From the NCBI GenBank assembly GCA_944327425.1, contig CALVHJ010000021.1, positions 1 through 15,158 on the forward strand: a DNA stretch of 15,158 nt. Reading direction: 5' to 3'. The notes below the pieces were generated by a model. The model was given only the letters and a program-made list of their open reading frames with translations, did no database searches and had not been told where the DNA came from. This DNA comes from an uncultured Bacilli bacterium (lineage in GTDB: Bacteria; Bacillota_I; Bacilli_A; RF39; UBA660). Below are positions 7,400 through 14,312 of this stretch, in pieces. The translations under genes and the position numbers were made by a program. Numbering within the stretch: the stretch's first letter is position 1; each line of letters starts with the position of its first letter.

Positions 7400-8236
7400 A
7401 TGATGATGAGATTAGAACAAAAAGCTTTATATGTAAACATTATCGTTAATGTATTTGTGGCAATTGTTAAAATTGGGGGAGGTCTTTTTTTTAGGACTTT
7501 TACACTTTTAATTGACGGTATCTATACAGTTAATGATTTGGTAACGGATGTTATTGCTTTGTTAGGAATTAAGATTGGGAGAAAAAGAGCTAATAAAAAT
7601 CACCCGTATGGATATGGAAGAGTTTTTTATATCATTGAACTTTTTATGGGTATTCTCTCTTTTATGGTTGGGATTTTTGTTATTTATCTTAGTTTTAAAA
7701 CTCATTATCATAAACCACCTTTAGAAGTTATTTTTCTTATTATTGGAATTGTAATACTTAAAATGCTCAGTGCTAAAAACTTGGAGAAAATAGGTAAAAA
7801 ACGCAAAAGTGAACTTTTAATTGTTTCGGGTTATGAGTCTTTAATGGAAGCTTATTCTTCTTTGGGATTAATTGTTATTATTATTTTTAGCTTTTTTATT
7901 CCTAAAGTTGATATTCTTGGCGGTATTTTTATTGCTTTTTTACTTATTTGGCAAGCTTTAAAAACTATATGGCAGAATATTATTCTTTTAATTGGGATTA
8001 CTTTTGAAGATGATACTATTAAAAAAAGAGTTAAAATGGTTGTGGATAAATATCGGGTTATTAACATTACCGATATTATACTTATAAAAGATGGACCCTA
8101 TTATGAGCTTACTCTTGTTTTTAGGCCTAAAAGAAATGTTAAAGTTAAAAGTTTGCTTAGAGTTCAAAGCAAAATAAAAAAAGAACTTAAAGTTAAAAAT
8201 TGGGGCATTAAGTTCATTATGTTTCAGCTTACTTAA
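7400..8236 (+). CDS. Cation diffusion facilitator-type transporter with altered metal-site residues
   Basis: 278 residues. The N-terminal region has several hydrophobic membrane segments, and the typical CDF loop HPYGYGR is at 68-74. The cytoplasmic C-terminal region (VINITDIILIKDGPYYELTL onward) resembles the CDF dimerisation domain. In the second membrane segment the usual His-x3-Asp is Y42-x3-D46, with D39 kept. In the fifth, the usual His-x3-Asp aligns with E146-x3-E150. Metal choice or transport activity may therefore be changed. The start is uncertain: ATG repeats at 7400, 7403 and 7406, while the only ribosome-like AAGGA (7370-7374) is too far upstream and faces only ATA codons at proper spacing. 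No convincing promoter was found. It ends back to back with the SNF2 gene. Confidence 0.82.
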   Translation: MMMRLEQKALYVNIIVNVFVAIVKIGGGLFFRTFTLLIDGIYTVNDLVTDVIALLGIKIGRKRANKNHPYGYGRVFYIIELFMGILSFMVGIFVIYLSFKTHYHKPPLEVIFLIIGIVILKMLSAKNLEKIGKKRKSELLIVSGYESLMEAYSSLGLIVIIIFSFFIPKVDILGGIFIAFLLIWQALKTIWQNIILLIGITFEDDTIKKRVKMVVDKYRVINITDIILIKDGPYYELTLVFRPKRNVKVKSLLRVQSKIKKELKVKNWGIKFIMFQLT

Positions 8237-8266
8237 TTATTCGTTACTGTAAGTAAGTAAGTTTTT
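8227..8266 (+). terminator. Terminator of the CDF gene, inside the 3' end of the SNF2 gene
   Basis: CTTACTTA (8228-8235) pairs with TAAGTAAG (8254-8261), followed by five T residues (8262-8266) on the plus strand. The left arm includes the CDF stop and the right arm lies in the last codons of the opposing SNF2 gene. There is no matching T run on the minus strand, so it acts in one direction only. Confidence 0.6.
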
Positions 8267-11200
8267 AATGTCTTCTTCATTCAGACTTTCAAGGGTAGAG
8301 GTAGCATTGCCTTCAATTAGATTTTCGCTTAAAATACGCTTTTTATTTTGAAGTTCTAAGATTCTTTCTTCAATGGTTCCCTTGGTAATAAGACGGTTTA
8401 CTATTACTTTTTTGGTTTGGCCAATACGATGAGCTCTATCTGTAGCTTGATTTTCAGCTTGAGGGTTCCACCATATATCAAGATGAATAACAATATCAGC
8501 ACTAGTTAAATTTAAGCCGGTTCCACCCGATTTTAAAGTAAGCAAAAAGCAACTGGTATTATCAGAGTTAAATTTATCAATTAGAGGCATACGCATACTT
8601 CCTTTAACACTACCATCAATGCTATAAAAGCTTATTTTTTCTTTGCTAAGATCTTCTTTTAATAAGTCTAAAACACGTTTAAAACTAGAGAAAATAAGAA
8701 TTTTGTGATGCTCTTTTACGTAGTCTTTAATTATTTCAATTATTTTGGTTGTTTTGATGCTTTCACCTTGATAGTTTTCATATAAAACATGGGGATTAAT
8801 ACATATTTGTCTTAATTTGGTTAATAGCTGTAAAATTTTAAAACGAGATGAAGCGAAACCGGAGGTTGCTATTAACTCTTCTATTTCCTCTTCCGTTTCT
8901 TTTAAAACACTTACATATAGTTTCTTTTGACTATCAGGTAATTCTAAATAAATGTTGTTTTCGATTTTGTCTGGTAAATCTTTTATTACATCTTGTTTTT
9001 TTCTTCTTAAAATAAATGGTTTGATTTGATAATTTAGGCTGGATAGACGTTTTAATTCCTCTTCGGTTACATCATTAATATGGTACTTTTCGCGAAATTT
9101 TTCAATACTATTTAAATATCCAGGCATTAAAAAATCAAAAATGCTCCATAATTCCGATATTGAGTTTTCTAAAGGTGTTCCGGTTAGAGCTATCTTAGTA
9201 TGAACATTTAGTCTTTTTAGGGCTAAAGTCATGCGGGCTTGATAATTTTTCATATATTGGGCCTCATCAACTATACATACTTGAAAAGACATTTGCTCAT
9301 AAATTTCGGCATCATTTCGCAGTAAACCATAAGAAGTTATAAAAACACTAGTATCTTTATCTTGTAAAGTAGCTATTCTTTTCTTTTTGGTTTCACTAAC
9401 AGTTTTTATTTTTATTTCCTTACCAAATTTATTAAATTCCTTTTCCCAGTTATAAACAAGAGAAGTTGGACAGACTATTAATATTTTAGCATCTTTATTT
9501 TCTTTTAAAACTTCTTTTATAAAACATATCGTTTGAATACTTTTACCAAGACCCATTTCATCGGCAAGAATACCTCCTAAATCACATTTGTGTAATGTAT
9601 ATAACCATTTTACTCCTACTTTTTGATAATCTCTTAGAATGGCATTATCTTCTTTAGAAAAATTTATGTCTAATTGTTTATATTTATTAAAATTAGATAT
9701 AAATTCATCAAATAAATTGTTGGTTTTAAGATCATGATATTTGTTTTCTTTTAAAGAATCGATGTATATAGCTTGGTATTTAGGAATTTGAATGGATTCA
9801 TTTAGTTTATTCGGATCTATTTCTAAGTCTGTAATTAAAGAGGTTAGGTCATTTAATTCTTTATTCGCTTCTAAGTTAATTAAATTACCATTTTTTAAAC
9901 GATGATAGGTTTTTTTAGCTTTTAATGAGGAGAGAATATTTTTTAATTCCTCAGTATTAATGTTATCCATTTGAAAATTAAAGGACATTATTCCATCTGT
10001 GCCAATGCTAAAATCTTTATTTATCTTGGTTTTTTTAATTAAATTTATTTTATTTAGGTTCTTACTAGTATAGATTTCATATTTATCTTTTAACAAGTCT
10101 AAATCATTTTCTAAGAAATAACCCATAGTATCAATATCATCAATAATAAATTTATCTTTGTTTATTATAAAGCCGGCATTTATTAAATCACTTGTAATAC
10201 TTGCCTCATAATCATAATCTCTTGTTATATTAATATCATTATTTAAAAGATTTATTTTTTCTCCCTCATAATTTAGCTTAACTTCACTTGTTAGTCGATC
10301 TTTTAAAATATCGATGTATATCTTGACTTGAGGTTTGGTTATTTTTTTTATTTCGGTAATATTTTCATCTATATCTAATTTGGCATTAATTACTTTTAAA
10401 ATACCTTTATTAAATTTATAAATGCTATTTTTAGAAAATAATAGAGAGTTTATTTCTCTTTCATATAGTTCTTTTAAAATTCGCCGGTAATTTTCGGGTA
10501 TTATGTATAAACTACTTTTATATGAAATGTATTTACACGTATCAGTTAAAAATTCATAATTTTCTAAATCACTAATATTTAATAAATAATCTTTCCCTTT
10601 TGATATCAATTTAAATTTAGTAGGTAGATCTTCAATAATGGCAGTGATATTTTTTTGGTTAATCAGTATCTTTCTATTATCTAAATTGTGTATTATAAAA
10701 TCAAAATCTCTGGTGCTTAAATTAAAAGGATCTTCATAGTAATAGTGGTTAGTTATCTTTTCGTAACTAGCTAAGTATTCGATTATTTTTTCGTCTTCAA
10801 TATCAAAATAATATTTTTTATTGTTGTAGGTAAATTTAGTCCCTAAAGGGTAGTCGCCACCATTAAAATAGGCATTTAAAAAACGTTCAAATTTGGCTTT
10901 GGTGTTTAAAACATATAATTTGTTTAAACCAATACTTAATCTAAATTTGATAGAATTGTCATAAAAAGATATATTTAAGTTGATATTCATTTTTTCTTTA
11001 ATAATTCTTTTTTCTTCAGGAATGTAAAATAAATTTAGAATATCATTTGTTTCTTTGTATAAATCTTTGATTTCACATTTTATAATGGCATATTGATAAT
11101 GGATGAGACAGGCCGCTATATGCTTGCAATTTCCTGTTTGTTTGTATTTTTCACATGTACATGTGGTATCAAATATGTTTTCACCATTATTTTTGATTGT

Positions 11201-11365
11201 TACTTCTCTTAAATCATCACTATGTAATTCATCAACATAAAATATATGGACAAATTGTTTTGGTTCTTCATAAGATTCTTTATAATCTAGCAAATAAGGA
11301 GGATATGTTCTTCCTTGAATAATGTTTTCTATTCCGAGTTCTTTAATGTATTCAAAAATTTTCAT
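8237..11365 (-). CDS. SWIM-domain SNF2/Swi2 family DNA-translocating ATPase
   Basis: 1042 residues. A SWIM zinc finger lies at C69-x-C71-x8-C80-x-H82. A long lysine- and isoleucine-rich middle region (about 100-560) matches the position of SNF2-associated regions. The RecA-like motor follows: Q-motif region DYQKVGVKW (579 on), Walker A DEMGLGKS (602-609), DEAQ box (700-703), motif III LTGTPLENS (727-735), then SGGTGLNLTSAD and motif VI QATDRAHRIGQ (973-983). Such proteins hydrolyse ATP to translocate on duplex DNA and remodel DNA-protein complexes, for example RNA polymerase or repair intermediates. The role of this one is not established. AAGGAG (11371-11376) is 5 bases before the ATG. It sits behind secG and a terminator hairpin, with too little room for an obvious promoter of its own. 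Confidence 0.93.
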   Translation of the reverse strand: MKIFEYIKELGIENIIQGRTYPPYLLDYKESYEEPKQFVHIFYVDELHSDDLREVTIKNNGENIFDTTCTCEKYKQTGNCKHIAACLIHYQYAIIKCEIKDLYKETNDILNLFYIPEEKRIIKEKMNINLNISFYDNSIKFRLSIGLNKLYVLNTKAKFERFLNAYFNGGDYPLGTKFTYNNKKYYFDIEDEKIIEYLASYEKITNHYYYEDPFNLSTRDFDFIIHNLDNRKILINQKNITAIIEDLPTKFKLISKGKDYLLNISDLENYEFLTDTCKYISYKSSLYIIPENYRRILKELYEREINSLLFSKNSIYKFNKGILKVINAKLDIDENITEIKKITKPQVKIYIDILKDRLTSEVKLNYEGEKINLLNNDINITRDYDYEASITSDLINAGFIINKDKFIIDDIDTMGYFLENDLDLLKDKYEIYTSKNLNKINLIKKTKINKDFSIGTDGIMSFNFQMDNINTEELKNILSSLKAKKTYHRLKNGNLINLEANKELNDLTSLITDLEIDPNKLNESIQIPKYQAIYIDSLKENKYHDLKTNNLFDEFISNFNKYKQLDINFSKEDNAILRDYQKVGVKWLYTLHKCDLGGILADEMGLGKSIQTICFIKEVLKENKDAKILIVCPTSLVYNWEKEFNKFGKEIKIKTVSETKKKRIATLQDKDTSVFITSYGLLRNDAEIYEQMSFQVCIVDEAQYMKNYQARMTLALKRLNVHTKIALTGTPLENSISELWSIFDFLMPGYLNSIEKFREKYHINDVTEEELKRLSSLNYQIKPFILRRKKQDVIKDLPDKIENNIYLELPDSQKKLYVSVLKETEEEIEELIATSGFASSRFKILQLLTKLRQICINPHVLYENYQGESIKTTKIIEIIKDYVKEHHKILIFSSFKRVLDLLKEDLSKEKISFYSIDGSVKGSMRMPLIDKFNSDNTSCFLLTLKSGGTGLNLTSADIVIHLDIWWNPQAENQATDRAHRIGQTKKVIVNRLITKGTIEERILELQNKKRILSENLIEGNATSTLESLNEEDIKNLLTYSNE

Positions 11366-11388
11366 TTTGACTCCTTAATTTAGTTTTT

Positions 11389-11412
11389 AAAAGCAACGGA
11401 TGGTTGCCTTTT
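11389..11412 (-). terminator. Terminator or attenuator between secG and the SNF2 gene
   Basis: On the minus strand AAAGGCAAC pairs with GTTGCTTTT across the loop CATCC, giving nine pairs with one G-U. The T residues of the right arm run into TTTTAAAAAC. It begins at the secG stop codon. The SNF2 gene starts only about 25 bases beyond, so its expression would depend on readthrough or on a promoter I cannot see. Confidence 0.6.
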
Positions 11413-11629
11413 ATTCTAAAAATAGGATTAAAGATATTATAAAGAAGAGGATTCCTAATATTAAAGTTAATCTACTTATAAATAACTCAAAGCCTCTTTC
11501 TTTCATATTTTGAAATAATACTTCATTTCCACCGGTAATAATTTGGCCGGCATCACTAGCTTTATTGCCTTGTAATAATACTACTACAATTAATAAAACT
11601 GATACGATTAATAAAATTGTTTCTAACAT
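11411..11629 (-). CDS. secG: Preprotein translocase subunit SecG
   Basis: 72 residues, normal for SecG. Two hydrophobic helices flank a short polar loop: the first is LETILLIVSVLLIVVVLLQG, the second is ISRLTLILGILFFIISLILF. Between them is the signature QGNKASDAGQIITGG followed by LF. SecG is the small membrane subunit of SecYEG and assists SecA-driven export. The ATG at 11629 is chosen because AAGGA (11639-11643) lies 9 bases upstream; the in-frame ATGs at 11635 and 11638 are too close. It has its own promoter and a hairpin directly at its stop. Confidence 0.9.
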   Translation of the reverse strand: MLETILLIVSVLLIVVVLLQGNKASDAGQIITGGNEVLFQNMKERGFELFISRLTLILGILFFIISLILFLE

Positions 11630-11658
11630 ATACATCATTCCTTTTTTAAAACATGTAT

Positions 11659-11687
11659 AGTATAACATAGTTTTAGGTTTAAAACAA
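11659..11687 (-). promoter_or_regulatory. Promoter of secG
   Basis: On the minus strand the -35 is TTGTTT (11682-11687), the spacer is 17 bases and the -10 is TATACT (11659-11664) with TG one base upstream (extended -10). Transcription would start just before the secG ribosome site. The promoter lies between the LigD-like stop and secG. Confidence 0.7.
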
Positions 11688-11716
11688 TATATTAAGTGTA
11701 AATCTGTTTTAACTAA

Positions 11717-13084
11717 TTAATTAAAGTTTTGCCATGGGTCTTTGCTCTTTATTCTTTTTAATGCTTGTTCTATAGTTATTTCATCGGGTTTTATTTTATC
11801 TAGTTCACTCCATGATATTGGCATTGAGACTGTTAATTTCTTTCTTATTCTAAGAGAATAGGGAGCAACACTAGTAGCACCTTTGGTATTTCTTAACCAG
11901 TCAATAAATATCTTACCTTTTCTTTTTTCTTTCTTAATGTTACTTGTGTATTTCTCGGGCCATTTTGCTTCCATTAGGCTAGCTATGTTTTTAGCTATAA
12001 TACGAGCATTTTTCCATGTTACTTTAATACGCATAGGAACTACTATATGGTATCCTTTACCTCCACTTGTTTTTAGGAATGACTCTAGTTTGTATTCATC
12101 TAGTAAGCTTTTTAAGTCTTTTACTCCCTCTCTTAGTTTTTTTAAGCTTAAATTTTCATCAGGATCAAGATCAAAAACTAATATATCGGCATAACGCATG
12201 TTATTAACTTGACAACCCCAGATATGAAATTCATAGCTATTCATTTGAACTTCGCTAATAAGGCCATTAATATCTTTAATATAATAATAATCATTTCTTT
12301 GGTCACCTTTGACTTTTAATTTTTTTACTCCTAAAAAGCCATGGATGTTTTCAAAATGTTTTTTGTAAAATTTAGGACCTTTAGAACCATTTGGGTATCT
12401 AATGGTACTTATTAGGCGGTTTTCTATGTATGGTAACATGTGTTTTGATACGGCTTTGTAATAATTTATAATGTCTATTTTGGTTATTTTAGGACTTTTG
12501 TATATTACTTTATTAGGATTAGTTATTTCTATTTTTTTAATATTATTTGTTATTTCATCCATTGTTCTACCTGTTTTAATACTTGTGTTAAATTCATTTA
12601 TATTATTAAACAAGTGATATTCATCTTTATCTTTTATGAGCAACCAATTAGTTTCATCATTTAGTTTTACTAAAGTCCACTTACCTTTTAGTTTACTTCC
12701 TTTTAAAATAAACTTAATTGGGCCTTTTTTAAAGTTTGGCTTATATTCTTTTAATGGTTCTCAGTAACCTTTATCCCATATCATGACAGTGCCTCCACCA
12801 TATTCGCCTTTGGGGATAGTTCCTTCAAAGTTACGATAATCTAGAGGATGATCTTCTACTTTAATAGCTAGTCTTTTATCTTTGGGGTTATATGAAGGGC
12901 CTTTGGGTATGGCCCAACTGATTAGTACTCCATTCCATTCTAAACGAAGATCATAGTGATCTTTTCTAGCAAGATGATGTTGGATACAAAATCTTAGTTT
13001 ACTTACCCTTTTACTACTTTTACCAATTGGTTCTTTGGTTTTATTAAAGTTTCTTTTTTTATTATAAATACTCAATTTAGACAT
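11717..13084 (-). pseudogene. ligD: LigD-like PE-Pol protein (no ligase domain) interrupted by in-frame TGA at codon 108
   Basis: Read through the TGA, the frame gives 455 residues. Residues 1 to about 140 are a LigD 3'-phosphoesterase domain with every metal/catalytic residue of P. aeruginosa LigD at a constant offset of 5: H37, H43, D45, R47, H79 and Y83. Residues from about 190 are an archaeo-eukaryotic primase-type polymerase: catalytic DLD (D305, D307), SGGKGYH (340-346) and FIDWL with D395. No ATP-dependent ligase domain exists. Codon 108 (12761-12763) is TGA in WDKGY-stop-EP, where the family has Trp (WDxGxWEP), so one G-to-A change from TGG explains it. The rest is intact. It may be a recent nonsense allele, a sequencing error or UGA decoded as Trp. 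The ATG at 13084 has AGAGG 7 bases upstream. LigD proteins repair breaks in Ku-dependent end joining; no ku is present here. Confidence 0.85.
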
Positions 13085-13091
13085 ATTAAAA

Positions 13092-13122
13092 CCTCTAATA
13101 TTAGTATGAGTAATATTAGAGG
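13092..13122 (-). terminator. 12-bp hairpin: terminator of the DUF3761-like gene, holding the LigD-like ribosome site
   Basis: CCTCTAATATTA and TAATATTAGAGG are perfect 12-base arms around a 7-base loop, 12 bases after the TAA of the upstream gene. On the minus strand the right arm ends in AGAGG followed by TTTT, then AATATG. The same hairpin is thus a plausible terminator for the upstream gene, and its right arm contains the only ribosome site of the LigD-like gene. On a readthrough transcript the site would be paired. Confidence 0.7.
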
Positions 13123-13134
13123 GATTATGCTTTG

Positions 13135-13635
13135 TTAATCTGTTTTTTCTACTTTTTCCCATCGTTCTGGCGTTGCTGGCGAGTCAATTACCTTTTTTTC
13201 CTCTTTTTTTGCAACATTACTATAGACTGGAGCATTCCATTGGGCCACTCCACCATGATGCGAACATGCACCTCTGCCTGTTGCACATGTCGGACTATAA
13301 GTACCATCGTTACATAGAGTACAGTAACCCGTTATTTTTTTTTCGTATGTTGTAACTGTTTCGTAATGATACTTTTCTTCTTCAGCAGGATAATATTTGT
13401 AAATAGAATAAACAATTCCATCTGCTTCACAATTTTCTGTAATTTTTGTGCCATCGCAAGTTGGTAATTTTTCTTCTGTTGAAGTTTCTACTTTATCTAC
13501 AGCATCATTTTCAACTTTATTAACATTTTCTGATTGTAACTCTTTATTGTCATTAGTATTTGCAAAAATACCAATAATAATTAAAAAGATTGCTAATCCC
13601 AAAAGTATTGATTTTCTTTTATTTTTTTCTTTCAT
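13135..13635 (-). CDS. Membrane-anchored extracellular protein with DUF3761-like domain
   Basis: 166 residues. A basic N terminus (KEKNKRK) leads into one hydrophobic helix (about residues 9-25, ILLGLAIFLIIIGIFA) with no lipobox cysteine, so it is a signal anchor or an uncleaved signal. A low-complexity acidic linker (about 29-58) follows. The C-terminal half has a cysteine- and histidine-rich block: CTLC (C105, C108), NDGTYSPTC (C117), then GACSHHGGVAQW (C124, H125, H126). CxDGTYS plus CSHHGGVAxW is the hallmark of DUF3761, found in secreted proteins of unknown function. The Cys/His set could bind metal or form disulfides. The start at 13635 follows a weak TAGG site. It has its own promoter and a strong hairpin after the stop. 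Confidence 0.72.
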   Translation of the reverse strand: MKEKNKRKSILLGLAIFLIIIGIFANTNDNKELQSENVNKVENDAVDKVETSTEEKLPTCDGTKITENCEADGIVYSIYKYYPAEEEKYHYETVTTYEKKITGYCTLCNDGTYSPTCATGRGACSHHGGVAQWNAPVYSNVAKKEEKKVIDSPATPERWEKVEKTD

Positions 13636-13654
13636 AAACCTACACCACACGTTT

Positions 13655-13683
13655 ATTATACTAAACAAATATATGAATTTAAA
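13655..13683 (-). promoter_or_regulatory. Promoter of the DUF3761-like gene
   Basis: On the minus strand a perfect -10 TATAAT (13655-13660) stands 17 bases from a weak -35, TTTAAA (13678-13683). The start codon lies 19 bases beyond the -10. The -35 overlaps the space just after the UDG stop codon. Confidence 0.55.
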
Positions 13684-13691
13684 TAGTTAAT

Positions 13692-14306
13692 TTATAATTT
13701 TGTTATTTCTCTTAATTTTTCGAATATTGGAACATTACCTGTATAGCTTTTTGGAGATATAGGACTTGGATGATATATTGGTAATATTTTATATCCATTA
13801 ACTTCATAGATATTACCTACTACATCAGCAAATTTATCAAATTTAACATCTAGTAAATTTTTAGTTGGGGATTCTCCTAAAGTAATAATCAGTTTAGGAT
13901 TTAAATTTTTTAATTGCTCTAACATTATATTTTTACAGTTTTTGGAACAAATCTTCAAGTTTTTTCTTTCTTTTGGATAACATTTTACTGATTCTAGAAA
14001 TGTAGTTTCAAAAATATCTCTGTTAATAATATCAAATAATTTTTGTAAAATAATTCCGCTAGGTAATATTTTACCATTTACATCTTTCCATAATTGATGA
14101 CTTTTTCTCCACCCATTGTTAACAGGATCCTCCCCAACTAAAACTATGTCATTATCTTTTCCTAAGAACACGGTGGGACTATTAGAAATTTTTTCGACCA
14201 ATTTATCACATGATTTACAAGCATAAACTTTTTTGTCAATTTGTTTTAAAGAGAATAATAAAGCGTTTTTTTCTTTTGTTATACATTCTTCTCTATCCAT
14301 AGACAT
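13692..14306 (-). CDS. Uracil-DNA glycosylase superfamily protein (family 4-like, Fe-S)
   Basis: 204 residues. CKSC (C30, C33), C109 in SVKCYP and C120 or C124 sit where family 4 glycosylases hold their [4Fe-4S] cluster. Motif A reads LVGEDPVNNGW (56-66) instead of the usual GEAPG-x2-ED, and motif B is YHPSPISP with H179-P-S. The intervening LKNLNPKLIITLGESPTKNLL is the family's conserved core. Family members excise uracil, or in UdgX bind it covalently; the altered motif A makes the substrate uncertain. The gene begins 6 bases after the Fic stop with only a weak ribosome site, so it is probably co-transcribed with Fic. An ATG at 14300 is an alternative start. Confidence 0.8.
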   Translation of the reverse strand: MSMDREECITKEKNALLFSLKQIDKKVYACKSCDKLVEKISNSPTVFLGKDNDIVLVGEDPVNNGWRKSHQLWKDVNGKILPSGIILQKLFDIINRDIFETTFLESVKCYPKERKNLKICSKNCKNIMLEQLKNLNPKLIITLGESPTKNLLDVKFDKFADVVGNIYEVNGYKILPIYHPSPISPKSYTGNVPIFEKLREITKL

Positions 14307-14312
14307 TTCTTA

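Noticed and set aside
7852..8067. Minus-strand open frame opposite the CDF gene
   Set aside because: Shadow frame inside a recognisable transporter gene, with no family signal.
11883..12194. Plus-strand open frame opposite the polymerase domain
   Set aside because: It lies opposite catalytic motifs of the primase-polymerase domain and has no independent support.
11717..12643. A separate polymerase-only gene starting at the TTG at 12643
   Set aside because: There is no ribosome site before it, it would begin after the C-terminal part of the phosphoesterase domain, and the sequence between the TGA and this TTG is conserved family sequence in frame.
12761..12763. Selenocysteine at the in-frame TGA
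   Set aside because: The family has tryptophan at this place, no cysteine homologues are expected, and I see no evident selenocysteine insertion hairpin directly after the codon.
13085..13162. A longer N terminus for the LigD-like protein, from the ATG at 13162
   Set aside because: The extension overlaps the upstream gene and the terminator hairpin and has no family match. The ATG at 13084 has AGAGG at 7 bases and gives a typical N terminus.
13132..13690. Several plus-strand open frames opposite the DUF3761-like gene
   Set aside because: They overlap one another and the minus-strand gene, which has a promoter, a membrane anchor and a conserved domain. The plus-strand frames have none.
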